Positions 21,193 to 30,256 of a stretch of DNA of 53,985 nucleotides are shown in pieces (position 1 is the first letter of the stretch; each line of letters starts with the position of its first letter). A program made the position numbers and the translations under genes. The notes beneath the pieces are model-generated. The model worked only from the letters and a program-made list of their open reading frames with translations. It made no database searches and was not told the DNA's origin. Source of the DNA: Psychromonas algarum. GTDB lineage: Bacteria > Pseudomonadota > Gammaproteobacteria > Enterobacterales > Psychromonadaceae. The DNA is taken from the NCBI RefSeq assembly GCF_004376845.1, contig NZ_SNUW01000014.1:1-53985 (forward strand). Reading direction: 5' to 3'.

Positions 21193-22989
21193 CTACTTAT
21201 CTTTACCAATATGAAGAACGGCTAAGAACGCTTCTTGTGGTACATCTACATTACCTACAGACTTCATACGCTTTTTACCTTCTTTCTGTTTTTTCAACAG
21301 TTTTTTCTTACGGCTAATATCACCGCCGTAACATTTTGCTAATACGTTTTTAGTTAATTGCTTAACCGTTGAACGAGCAATAATCTTACTGCCTATTGCT
21401 GCTTGTATAGCAATATTAAACATTTGGCGGGGAATAAGTTCTTTCATTTTTTCCACTAATTCACGGCCGTAAGCTTCTGAATTATCACGGTGAGTGATTA
21501 GCGCTAAAGCATCAACACGATCACCATTGATCATTACATCAACGCGTACCATATCCGCTAACTGGAAACGAATGAAATTATATTCAAGTGACGCATAACC
21601 GCGACTGGTTGACTTCAAACGGTCAAAGAAATCGAGTACAACTTCACCCATTGGAATTTCATAAGTTAATGCAACTTGCTTACCGTGATAAGCCATTTTA
21701 GTTTGCACGCCACGTTTACCAATACATAAAGTAATTACATTACCTAAATAATCTTGTGGTACTAAAATATTACATTCAGCAATTGGCTCTCGGATCTCTT
21801 TAATATTATTAATTGGTGGTAATTTAGCAGGACTATCAACGTACTCCACTTCACCATTGTTTTGCTCAACTTCATAAATTACAGTTGGCGCTGTGGTGAT
21901 CAAGTCAATATCGTATTCGCGTTCTAAACGTTCTTGAATGATCTCCATGTGTAATAAACCTAAGAAGCCACAACGGAAACCAAAACCAAGTGCCGAAGAG
22001 TTCTCTGGTTCATACAATAAAGAAGCATCGTTAATACTTAATTTACCCAATGCATCACGGAAGTTTTCATAATCATCCGAACTAACAGGAAATAATCCAG
22101 CATAAACTTGTGGTTGAACACGTTTAAAACCCGGTAACGCTTCAGGAGAAGGATTATCAGCTAACGTTAATGTATCCCCTACTGGCGCACCTAAAATATC
22201 TTTAATACCAGAAATAACATACCCTACTTCACCAGCTTTTAAGACACCTGTTTCTTTTTGTTTTGGTGTGAAATAACCCACTTTAGTAACTAAATGAACT
22301 TGACCCGTTGTCATCACTTTCATTCTATCGCCAACTTTAATTTGGCCATGTTTAATACGAACTAATGAAACAACACCTTGGTAATTATCGAACCATGAAT
22401 CAATAATTAATGCCTGTAAAGGTCCATCAAGGTCCCCCTCTGGTGGTGGGATCATACGCACGATTTCTTCTAAAACTAAATCAATACCTAAACCTGTTTT
22501 TGCAGAACAACGAACGGCTTCCGTTGCATCTATCCCAACAATATCTTCAATTTCTTCTGCAACACGATCAGGTTCAGCAGCAGGTAAATCAATCTTATTT
22601 AAAATAGGAACAACTTCTAAGTCCATTTCTAATGCGGTGTAACAGTTTGCTAATGTTTGTGCTTCAACTCCCTGACCAGCATCAACCACTAATAATGCAC
22701 CTTCACAAGCAGCTAAAGAACGTGATACTTCATATGAAAAATCCACGTGTCCTGGTGTATCAATGAAGTTCAATTGGTAAGTTTCACCATCTTGAGCTTT
22801 ATAATCTAGGGTGACACTTTGCGCTTTAATGGTAATGCCACGCTCACGTTCAATATCCATAGAATCGGTTACTTGTGCCGCCATTTCTCGTTCAGTCAAA
22901 CCACCACAAGTGCTGATTAAACGATCTGACAATGTTGATTTGCCATGGTCGATATGGGCAATAATTGAAAAGTTACGAATATTTTTCAT
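21193..22989 (-). CDS. lepA: Elongation factor 4 (LepA)
   Basis: LepA is a ribosome-binding GTPase that acts in translation initiation and elongation under stress. The 598-residue protein has G1 AHIDHGKST, the switch II motif DTPGHVDF and NKIDLP. Domains III and V resemble EF-G. The LepA-specific C-terminal domain ends in [20 protein letters not shown], the typical basic tail. Length is normal. It is the first gene of the lepA-lepB-rnc-era-recO-pdxJ string and faces a divergent plus-strand gene across 619 bp. Confidence 0.98.
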   Translation of the reverse strand: MKNIRNFSIIAHIDHGKSTLSDRLISTCGGLTEREMAAQVTDSMDIERERGITIKAQSVTLDYKAQDGETYQLNFIDTPGHVDFSYEVSRSLAACEGALLVVDAGQGVEAQTLANCYTALEMDLEVVPILNKIDLPAAEPDRVAEEIEDIVGIDATEAVRCSAKTGLGIDLVLEEIVRMIPPPEGDLDGPLQALIIDSWFDNYQGVVSLVRIKHGQIKVGDRMKVMTTGQVHLVTKVGYFTPKQKETGVLKAGEVGYVISGIKDILGAPVGDTLTLADNPSPEALPGFKRVQPQVYAGLFPVSSDDYENFRDALGKLSINDASLLYEPENSSALGFGFRCGFLGLLHMEIIQERLEREYDIDLITTAPTVIYEVEQNNGEVEYVDSPAKLPPINNIKEIREPIAECNILVPQDYLGNVITLCIGKRGVQTKMAYHGKQVALTYEIPMGEVVLDFFDRLKSTSRGYASLEYNFIRFQLADMVRVDVMINGDRVDALALITHRDNSEAYGRELVEKMKELIPRQMFNIAIQAAIGSKIIARSTVKQLTKNVLAKCYGGDISRKKKLLKKQKEGKKRMKSVGNVDVPQEAFLAVLHIGKDK

Positions 22990-23608
22990 GAATACTATAA
23001 ATACCTTTTAAGTGACTACATGTTGCATTGCGATTATCGGTCCATCACGACTGAGGATCACTTTATCGCTGCTAACTCAAAACTGTTTTAATGTCAGCTT
23101 TAAGCAACTTAAATGCTTATTTTAAATGTCTAGTTTTAACACGCCTACTTGACGCATCTTAATTGCCGTGCATTCTAGCGAATTTCTATTTTAATCTCCA
23201 TCTTTATACGTTTGATAAGCGAATGCTTTGACACTTCACTCAGTTAGCTCTTTTTTATTATTTGAATCGAAGTCAGAATAAAATCACGGCTTACTTCCAA
23301 AAAAGCATTTAGTAGATAAAAACAGCAGCTTACGTTTAAAACTTAGCCACTAACAGCGAGGGTTACTTCACATTTTTGACTTTTCTTGAATAAGATTAAT
23401 GCGGATCAGCTAATCTGTGGAGGTTAATTTTGTTTTTTGGCATACAATAGCAAACGCTTTTAATGGATTAATCATGGCAAGGACTTCGCCACCATTCTCA
23501 AAGCATTATGCTGTCGTTTCAATCAAGTATCTTTTGAATACTATTAATTTGAATCTACACTTACGTTTCCAATTCTTTTTCTTTTATTATTTTTGAGGTT
23601 ATTAAATT
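22990..23608. other. Long divergent intergenic region without a gene
   Basis: This 619-bp stretch separates lepA from the plus-strand membrane-RRM gene. I see no convincing coding frame or tRNA. It presumably holds the promoters of both genes. TGGCATACAAT near 23437-23447 resembles an extended -10 element for the plus-strand gene, which would leave a leader of about 150 nt. That length recalls cold-shock-type leaders, but this is inferred from spacing only. Confidence 0.4.
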
Positions 23609-24070
23609 ATGAAATCAAACACTCCAGTGTTGCTTTCTGTTGCAGTTGCCGTTGTCGGTATCATTGTAGTTAGCGTATTACCACTCGAGCTAAGTGGCGC
23701 AGTTTTATTTGCTGCAGGTGCAATTTTAAGTGGTTTAGCAATTCAAGTTGCAAACTCAGGTCAGAAAACAGCTTCATCAAGCTCTGCTGAAGGTGACTTT
23801 GCAACAACAACTCTTTACGTTGGTAATTTACCTTACCGCGCAAACGAAATGGCTATTCGCTCATTATTTTCAGAGCACGGTAAAGTTATTTCAGTACGAT
23901 TAATGAAAGATAAGCACACAGGTAAACGTCGTGGCTTTGGTTTTGTTGAAATGCCTGAAAGTGATGCAGCAAATGCAATTGAAGCTTTAAATGAACAAGA
24001 GTTCCAAGAGCGTTCATTAAAAGTTAGAGAAGCAAATGAACGTACTCCTCGTGAAGAATCTGCACAATAA
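23609..24070 (+). CDS. Membrane-anchored RRM RNA-binding protein
   Basis: The 153-residue protein joins two N-terminal hydrophobic helices (about residues 6-24 and 28-48) to an RNA-recognition motif. RNP2 is LYVGNL (69-74) and RNP1 is KRRGFGFV (106-113). Aromatic residues expected to stack on RNA are present in both. A Ser-rich linker joins the parts. Small RRM proteins are common in marine gammaproteobacteria and cyanobacteria and are often cold-induced, but the membrane hairpin is unusual. If both helices span the membrane, the RRM would face the cytoplasm, a sensible place for RNA binding. TTGAGGTTATT precedes the ATG, and a terminator follows at once, so it is a single-gene unit. Confidence 0.85.
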   Translation: MKSNTPVLLSVAVAVVGIIVVSVLPLELSGAVLFAAGAILSGLAIQVANSGQKTASSSSAEGDFATTTLYVGNLPYRANEMAIRSLFSEHGKVISVRLMKDKHTGKRRGFGFVEMPESDAANAIEALNEQEFQERSLKVREANERTPREESAQ

Positions 24071-24090
24071 TCATTTGTAAAATAAATTAA

Positions 24091-24126
24091 AAAATCCGAA
24101 AGTGATCCTATTACTTTCGGATTTTA
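24091..24126 (+). terminator. Rho-independent terminator of the RRM gene
   Basis: AATCCGAAAGT and ACTTTCGGATT form an 11-bp stem with a 9-nt loop, followed by TTTATTTTT. It lies about 20 bp past the RRM stop codon. Confidence 0.85.
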
Positions 24127-24474
24127 TTTTTACCACTGTTTTCACTTTAATCAAATTCAATATTGTTTATAGACTTTTCTTCCTCATCAAAATCCTTATC
24201 GATAATAGAAAATAAAAAATCACTTTTAATTGATTTTACCAAGCAATATTAGTGTATATTTCCTTACTAGATAGCGTTTCTCTATAGTTCTCATTATTGC
24301 ATTGAGTCATTTATTTTAAAAAACATCTAAAAGAACAGAAACTCAAAGCAAAATTTGCTTTTAAATAATTATCTTCTTCTATAGAAATTCAGTAAATACA
24401 TAACTTATTTTTAAGTAAAAAATAGCCAAAACTATTTTATACAATTGATATTATTATATTTTCTAGGTGGTTTT
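24127..24474. other. AT-rich intergenic region without a gene
   Basis: About 350 bp lie between the RRM terminator and the next plus-strand start. The DNA is very AT-rich and has no convincing frame. It probably holds the promoter of the 24475 gene, but no box close to consensus stands out. Confidence 0.4.
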
Positions 24475-25785
24475 ATGTCAGTCCTTTCTCCAAATAGTGT
24501 ATTCACTTCTCTACAACAGGCAGGCCCTTTCTCTGTTTCTAATAATTCCTTAAATGCAGGACGATTTTCTACTCAAACACGTGAATGGATAAAAACCTTA
24601 CAAAAAGATCCTAATAACATTACTAAATATCGAGCATTGCGCAGCCAAATATTTGAATTTTTGGAAGTCGATAATTTTGAACAGATCCAAAGTTTGATTG
24701 CAGATAAAACCTTACAAGAACAGCGAACTGAACGAGCATTACGTTTACTTGGTAATATGTTTGGTATTGATGGCAACCTTAATGAAATAAAAAGTCGCGT
24801 AGATGAGTACTCTCGTACAGCAGACGCCGTTATTCACTCATTGATTGGTAAAATTTTATCTCCTTACGTATCACATATTGAAGCCACCAATGAAATCGAA
24901 GTAACCAATAATCCGATCGAATTATTATTAATTATGTTCAATGATAATTATTATAAAAAAGCGCGTTTTGAAGCTCGTCGTAAATTAATTTTAATGACCT
25001 TGGCGGCAAGTATCGACCAACGAGAGAGAGAAACTGGTATTGAAAGTAAATTTTCAACATTCTTATCATTTTTAAATGGTTATGTATGGAGTCCAAATTT
25101 AAAAATAGGCGAATTAACGCCTGTTTACTTACACTCAAAACATCAAAAAGAAGATTATAAATGCACAGATGTAAACGTATTAACACCATCACAAGCGAAG
25201 TTAATACAACCAGCACAAGGACAAAAATTAACGCTTATTAAACGCCGTAGTTTTACTGTCGGTGACAAAAAAACACCTATTTATGTTTCAATCAGAAAAA
25301 AACCACCAGAAGCAAAAGTATTAAAACTATTAAGAAAGAACCAAAAAAATCCAGCAGTAGCTGTAGATGACGAACTAGGGTTAATGGCCGTACTGGACTC
25401 GGTAAGTGACGTTAAAGCCTTTCAACAACATTTAACTCGTAGTGCTTCTAAAGCTGATTCATTAATGGTACTTGAAGATATATCAGATACATTAAGTGAA
25501 CGTACACACTATCGGGGTAAGGCCGTTGGATCTAGTGATAAAACCCCTATGATGAAATTCTTTGCAAGATTGGGTGGAATGCGTGTTGAGTTTATCATTC
25601 ATACCAATCAATCATGGTTAAATTATAAATACCAACAAGATGTTGCACATAATGAATATGAAGTAAAACGTATCTTTGATACGGGAGTTATTGAACTACT
25701 TTTCCCTATGGATATTTTTCATTTACAGCATTCAAAAACGCGAGATGAAATGATTCAGTTTTTCCGTAAGCAGATAGAAACATAA
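24475..25785 (+). CDS. Unknown protein with a RelA/SpoT-like C-terminal pattern
   Basis: I do not recognise this 436-residue soluble protein. The start at 24475 (MSVLSPNS) is preferred over an in-frame upstream start because AGGTGG precedes it. The N-terminal half is helical. The C-terminal part shows, in order, TPIYVSIRKK, DDELGLMAVLDSVSDV (from about residue 298), THYRGKAV (about 346), VEFIIHT (Glu at about 372) and AHNEYE (about 392). This order and spacing resemble the synthetase domain of RelA/SpoT and small alarmone synthetases (S-I-x-K-K, D-x-x-G-[IL]-R, GYR, E-[IV]-Q-I-R-T, EH-x-x-Y). Several expected basic residues are missing, so any activity is open. It is a lone plus-strand gene that converges on oligopeptidase B. 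Confidence 0.55.
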   Translation: MSVLSPNSVFTSLQQAGPFSVSNNSLNAGRFSTQTREWIKTLQKDPNNITKYRALRSQIFEFLEVDNFEQIQSLIADKTLQEQRTERALRLLGNMFGIDGNLNEIKSRVDEYSRTADAVIHSLIGKILSPYVSHIEATNEIEVTNNPIELLLIMFNDNYYKKARFEARRKLILMTLAASIDQRERETGIESKFSTFLSFLNGYVWSPNLKIGELTPVYLHSKHQKEDYKCTDVNVLTPSQAKLIQPAQGQKLTLIKRRSFTVGDKKTPIYVSIRKKPPEAKVLKLLRKNQKNPAVAVDDELGLMAVLDSVSDVKAFQQHLTRSASKADSLMVLEDISDTLSERTHYRGKAVGSSDKTPMMKFFARLGGMRVEFIIHTNQSWLNYKYQQDVAHNEYEVKRIFDTGVIELLFPMDIFHLQHSKTRDEMIQFFRKQIET

Positions 25786-25799
25786 AACTTCATTTTTAC

Positions 25800-25838
25800 A
25801 AGTAGTTGCTGTCATCAACACGAATCCAGCAACTACTT
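25800..25838. terminator. Hairpin between convergent genes, possible terminator
   Basis: AAGTAGTTGCTG and CAGCAACTACTT form a perfect 12-bp stem with a 15-nt loop. It lies between two genes that point at each other (24475-25785 and 25849-27915). No strong T-run follows on either strand. It may protect 3' ends or act as a weak terminator. Confidence 0.5.
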
Positions 25839-25848
25839 AATCTTCAAA

Positions 25849-27915
25849 CTATTTTGCTAAATCAATCAAAAATGCAAACTCTCTAGCGATATCTTCGAAA
25901 TGTTTAAACCTTCCAGATTTACCGCCATGGCCTGCTTCCATATCTGTATATAACAGTAATAAGTTATCATCTGTTTTTAATTCTCGAAGTTTAGCAACCC
26001 ATTTAGCGGGTTCCCAATATTGTACTTGAGAGTCATGTAGCCCGGTTGTTACTAACATATTAGGATACGATTTTTCTGATACCTGATCGTAGGGGCTATA
26101 ACTAAGCATATAATGATAATACTCACGCTCATTAGGATTTCCCCATTCATCGTACTCTCCCGTCGTTAACGGGATTGATTCATCTAACATAGTTGAGACA
26201 ACATCAACAAAAGGAACAGCAGCAACAACACCTCGGTATAATTCAGGAGCTTGATTAATAATAGCTCCCATTAATAACCCCCCAGCACTTCCCCCCATTG
26301 CAAAAACTTTCTCTTTTACGCCATAACCTTTGTTGACTAAAGCTTTTGATACATCGACAAAATCATTAAAAGTATTCTTTTTATTTAATAACTTACCTTG
26401 TTCATACCAATCTCGTCCAAGCTCTTCTCCACCTCGAATATGCGCAACAGCATAAACGAAACCACGATCCAACAAACTTAAATTAGCGCTACTAAAAGCA
26501 ATATCTAAACTATGACCATATGATCCATAGGCATAAATCAATAGAGGGTTATTTTGATTAAATAACGCACGTTTATAAACTAATGAAACAGGAACTTCCA
26601 CTCCATCGCGCGCTTTCACCCAAACACGCTCACTTTTATAGTCTTCACGACTAAACTGCCCCATAACCATGCTTTGTTTTAAAAGCGTTGTTTCACCACT
26701 TTCAAGATCTAACTCATAAACCGTTGAAGGTGTTGTGAATGAGGTATATTGATATCGAAATTTATCACTATCAGCCTGCGGATTGTAATGACTGAATACC
26801 GTATAAACAGGATCATGGAAGCTTAATTTTTTAGACTCTCCTGTTTTAAAATTAATTTGACGTAATACAGGTAAACCTAACTCTCTTTCTTCAACAACTA
26901 ACCAGTTATTCATTAACTCATAACCTTCAAGCAATACATCATTCCTTGCTGGCACTAAGGTTTTCCATTCATTAGGTTGAATTAACTTACTTTCTAGAAT
27001 TGAAGCTTTAAGTGTATGTAAAGCAAAGTTTTTACCCGTATAGTTACTGCGAATAAAAAACTGCTCTTGAAAATGATCAATACTATATTCATGATCTCGT
27101 TGTCTAGGCAGAAAACAATGAAACTCTTCTTCAGGCTTATTGGCATCTAGGACTAAACATTCAGAAGTTGTTGTACTATCGGCACAAATAATTAAATAGT
27201 TTTCATCACGTGTTTTATATAGATTCAGATGAAAAGTATCATCTTGCTCTTCATAAACTAATAGATCATTAACCGGCGAGTCACCTAATACATGGCGATA
27301 GACCTGATAGGATAATAATGTTTGAGGGTGCTGTTTTACGTAAAATATGGTTTTATTATCACTTGCCCATACCACATCGGTGACATCTTCAATACTTTCA
27401 TCAAAAAGTATTCCTGAGTTTAAATCTTTAAAACGCAATGTGTATTGTCGGCGACTCACGGTATCTTCAGTAAAAGCCAACAACATAGAATCAGGCGATA
27501 AACTTAGCGCTCCAAGTTGATAATAAGCCAAGCCTAATGCACGCTCATTACAGTCGAAAAAAATATCAGCCTCAGATTCCATTGATGATTGATGACGAGA
27601 ATAAATACAATAGTCTTGACCTTCTTCATAACGAGATAGGTACCAAAAACCTTTTTTAAAATAAGGTACAGACGTTAATTCTGGCTCCTGCCTTGCAACC
27701 ATTTCATCATATAAATTTTGTTGGAGTGTAGATAAAGGAGCCATGATTTGCTCCGTGTACTTATTTTCTTGTTCTAAATAATCTAAGACATTTTTATCTT
27801 CTCGATTATCATCTCGTAACCAAAAATAATTATCTTGACGTTGATGATCATGAATTTCATGTATATGAGGTTTAATAGTCGCACGTGGTATCGCTAGATT
27901 TATTTTATTGTTCAT
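25849..27915 (-). CDS. ptrB: Oligopeptidase B (S9 family)
   Basis: This cytoplasmic serine peptidase cleaves short peptides after Arg or Lys. With the start MNNKINL at 27915 (AGGA just upstream) it has 688 residues, normal for the family. The N-terminal half is the beta-propeller (YFWLRDDNRED is a typical opening). The C-terminal alpha/beta-hydrolase half has the nucleophile in MGGSAGGLLMG, an Asp in GLHDSQVQYWEPAKW and the His in EAGHGGKSGR. EEYDEWG-type acid residues for P1 Arg/Lys binding are present as TTGEYDEWGNP. It is the first gene of a loose minus-strand run leading from radD. Confidence 0.93.
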   Translation of the reverse strand: MNNKINLAIPRATIKPHIHEIHDHQRQDNYFWLRDDNREDKNVLDYLEQENKYTEQIMAPLSTLQQNLYDEMVARQEPELTSVPYFKKGFWYLSRYEEGQDYCIYSRHQSSMESEADIFFDCNERALGLAYYQLGALSLSPDSMLLAFTEDTVSRRQYTLRFKDLNSGILFDESIEDVTDVVWASDNKTIFYVKQHPQTLLSYQVYRHVLGDSPVNDLLVYEEQDDTFHLNLYKTRDENYLIICADSTTTSECLVLDANKPEEEFHCFLPRQRDHEYSIDHFQEQFFIRSNYTGKNFALHTLKASILESKLIQPNEWKTLVPARNDVLLEGYELMNNWLVVEERELGLPVLRQINFKTGESKKLSFHDPVYTVFSHYNPQADSDKFRYQYTSFTTPSTVYELDLESGETTLLKQSMVMGQFSREDYKSERVWVKARDGVEVPVSLVYKRALFNQNNPLLIYAYGSYGHSLDIAFSSANLSLLDRGFVYAVAHIRGGEELGRDWYEQGKLLNKKNTFNDFVDVSKALVNKGYGVKEKVFAMGGSAGGLLMGAIINQAPELYRGVVAAVPFVDVVSTMLDESIPLTTGEYDEWGNPNEREYYHYMLSYSPYDQVSEKSYPNMLVTTGLHDSQVQYWEPAKWVAKLRELKTDDNLLLLYTDMEAGHGGKSGRFKHFEDIAREFAFLIDLAK

Positions 27916-28014
27916 CTTAATCCTATCATCAAATTGCATTTCCCTAAGGGCAGAGCTTCTTTATACAAGTCTTATCCCGAATAGAGGTTATTCAGGGATT
28001 AAATCTATCAATAA

Positions 28015-28608
28015 TTAATCTTTAATTAACCAACCATTCGATACAGCAAGGTCTGTCTGTGAAATTACATATTCCCATAATTTAGGAGCAATAAATTGCA
28101 AGTAGCTATTACGTGCTAACACTTGTGATTGTTTAACTTTATGCTTAACCCAACTTCCACCTTGATTATTCATGTTTTGCACTAAGGGTAAAATTCGATC
28201 CATCGATTTTGCAAATTGTGCATCATGAGTCTCAGCAGCTTCAAACTCAAACCATAATGTTTTATATTCGTTATATTGCTGTTTCGGTAACAAACCAAAT
28301 AAACGTTGTGCCGCTTTTTCTTCTTTTAAGGCTTGTAGATCGTGATCTTTGGTTTCAGCAAAAGCAAACAAATCTCCAGCATCAATCTCTATAATATCGT
28401 GGATCAATAACATTTTAACGACACGGTTAATATCGATAGAGTATTCAGCATACTCCTGTAATAATTGTGCCGTTAAAGCGATATGCCAACTATGCTCAGC
28501 ACTATTTTCAGAACGGTTTTTGTCTTCTTTTACCGTCGTTTGACGATATACTGCTTTTAATTTGTCAATTTCTAGAATAAAAGCTAATTGCTTTTCTAAA
28601 TCGTTCAT
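28015..28608 (-). CDS. HD-domain phosphohydrolase (YfbR/HDDC2-like)
   Basis: The 197-residue protein has the HD signature: SAEHSWHIAL, then LLIHDIIEIDAGDLFAF, then a distal Asp in KSMDRILPLV. This order fits the HD_3/HDDC2 group, whose studied members, such as YfbR, are 5'-deoxynucleotidases. The substrate here is not shown. It lies 12 bp downstream of a second HD-domain gene on the same strand, which suggests cotranscription. Confidence 0.85.
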   Translation of the reverse strand: MNDLEKQLAFILEIDKLKAVYRQTTVKEDKNRSENSAEHSWHIALTAQLLQEYAEYSIDINRVVKMLLIHDIIEIDAGDLFAFAETKDHDLQALKEEKAAQRLFGLLPKQQYNEYKTLWFEFEAAETHDAQFAKSMDRILPLVQNMNNQGGSWVKHKVKQSQVLARNSYLQFIAPKLWEYVISQTDLAVSNGWLIKD

Positions 28609-28620
28609 AAATTATTCCTC

Positions 28621-29259
28621 TTAATATTCACACTCTATTTCAGAAGCTAGCTGTTGGATATAAGCTTTCATGAATTCAGTTCGTTTCGAAGCAAGCTTCT
28701 TTCCATAAGAGGTATTCATAGCATCAGCTAATTTTAATAACTTTTGATAGAAGTGATCTAACGTAAATTGCTGATCATCCAATGCTCTATTTTTAGCAAA
28801 AGGATCGTCTTCCGAATATAACATGCGCTTTAATTGACTACTCACTTGAATACATCGGGATACCCCGATTGCACCTAATGCATCTAATCTGTCGGCATCC
28901 TGTACTACTTGAGCTTCAATTGTCATGGCTGTTAAACCACCACTCACACTATGTGCCACAATAGCATGATGAATTGCACTTAAATACTTCTCTGGGTAAT
29001 TGATACTTTGTAAGAATAAAACCGCTTTATCTGCAGCGTGTAATGAGCTCTGAGCACGTGAGGGATCGTTTTTAGGATAACTAACACAATCATGTAACCA
29101 AGCAGCCGGTAAAACCACATTTAATTCAGCATGCTCTATATCCGCTATTTTCTTTGCTAAACAGACAACTCGTTTAACATGTAATAAATCATGTGCTAAA
29201 TCCGTTTTCATATTAATACGAATAAACTGTTCGCATTGAGCCTGATAATTATTAAACAT
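28621..29259 (-). CDS. HD-domain phosphohydrolase, YedJ-like
   Basis: The 212-residue protein carries HDLLHVKRVV, AAWLHDCVSYPKNDPSRA and VQDADRLDALGAIGVSRC, the metal-binding HD pattern of the YedJ group. Family members are metal-dependent phosphohydrolases of unknown physiological substrate. HSVSGG near residue 105 is also typical of the group. It is directly followed by the other HD gene, though the two proteins belong to different HD subfamilies and are not a simple tandem duplication. Confidence 0.88.
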   Translation of the reverse strand: MFNNYQAQCEQFIRINMKTDLAHDLLHVKRVVCLAKKIADIEHAELNVVLPAAWLHDCVSYPKNDPSRAQSSLHAADKAVLFLQSINYPEKYLSAIHHAIVAHSVSGGLTAMTIEAQVVQDADRLDALGAIGVSRCIQVSSQLKRMLYSEDDPFAKNRALDDQQFTLDHFYQKLLKLADAMNTSYGKKLASKRTEFMKAYIQQLASEIECEY

Positions 29260-29296
29260 ATAGTACTCATATCCTGATCAATATTATAAAAATATT

Positions 29297-29611
29297 TTAA
29301 TTTAAAAGGTGTTCCGTCATTAACGTTAATATTAACTTAGCCGAGAGCGCTAACAATGGATATTGAGCAATAAAATCAAAATCATCTGTTCCTGTTTTAC
29401 CTACTCCAATGCCAACCATATCGGGATGAGCATTAAGAATAATAAACATTAAGCGTTTTTCTTTTTGAAGGTTATCAACTGTGACTGCATTAGAGCCTTG
29501 TAAGTTTTTTTCTAATAAACCAACCACAGTTGAAAGATTCAAATGAGTTTGTGTAAATCCGTCATTTGCCTCTGCAACTAACGTTAATAATGTTTCTATA
29601 TTCTGTTTCAT
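29297..29611 (-). CDS. Small protein of unknown function
   Basis: I do not recognise this 104-residue protein. It is acidic to neutral and predicted mainly helical, with a central MFIILNAHPDMVGIGVGKTG segment and no signal peptide or cysteine. The residues GIGVGKTG resemble a glycine-rich loop, but the surrounding sequence does not fit a P-loop fold. It is 37 bp upstream of the YedJ-like gene on the same strand and may be part of the same transcript. Confidence 0.55.
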   Translation of the reverse strand: MKQNIETLLTLVAEANDGFTQTHLNLSTVVGLLEKNLQGSNAVTVDNLQKEKRLMFIILNAHPDMVGIGVGKTGTDDFDFIAQYPLLALSAKLILTLMTEHLLN

Positions 29612-29698
29612 TTAATCGTACTTTTCTGATGCGTTTTACTGTTGATATAAACAAGGTTTTTATTAAGGTTAAACATTATCAATAGACAACCAATATTG

Positions 29699-30151
29699 TT
29701 ATTCTTTTAGTAAACGCTTCAGCTCATCTACACGTTTTTTATTCGCACCTAAATCACTTTTCCCTACTCGTGATGAAGAGCGGAAATGTACTTTCTTATC
29801 CTCTGTCACACGTACTTCTAAATCATCTACAAAACCAAAAATACCCGAGGTGAATGTACTCGCAATGTAACCTTCTTCAACAATAACGATTTCACCCTTC
29901 ATTGATTCTATTGCTGTTTTTAATTTAATAATGGATGTATTGATATCCCCTTCAAAAGTAAAAGGTTCAATTGTATTTTTAATCCCATCAACTGTTTCAC
30001 TAATCACACAATTTTCAGTACTCGCGCAGGCTTGTAATTGCCCATCTTTTAAACCAGGAGCTTGGCCATTTTTAGAGATGACGCCTAATACAAAGAAAAC
30101 GATAATTATCAATAAAATAATGGTAGCGGCAATATAGAGTAATTTAATCAT
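29699..30151 (-). CDS. DUF1499 family protein
   Basis: The 150-residue protein has an N-terminal membrane helix (LYIAATIILLIIIVFFVLGV) and then the DUF1499 domain: GLKDGQLQACASTENCVIS, FGFVDDLEVRV and FRSSSRVGKSDLGANKKRV. The last block is the best-conserved part of the family. Function is unknown. The helix suggests an inner-membrane anchor with the domain in the periplasm. The two Cys residues could form a disulfide there. Confidence 0.85.
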   Translation of the reverse strand: MIKLLYIAATIILLIIIVFFVLGVISKNGQAPGLKDGQLQACASTENCVISETVDGIKNTIEPFTFEGDINTSIIKLKTAIESMKGEIVIVEEGYIASTFTSGIFGFVDDLEVRVTEDKKVHFRSSSRVGKSDLGANKKRVDELKRLLKE

Positions 30152-30256
30152 TGTTATTGTTCCTAATAAGTTAAATGAGGTGGGCGTTTTAAGCTAAAAA
30201 TAAAAACTGACTTCCATATCCTTTTTCTATGATACTCACTTTAAAGTTGTTAACTG

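Noticed and set aside
29297-29611. Glycine-rich GIGVGKTG as a P-loop
   Set aside because: The spacing and the flanking strands do not fit a Walker A fold, and no Walker B or other nucleotide motif is seen.
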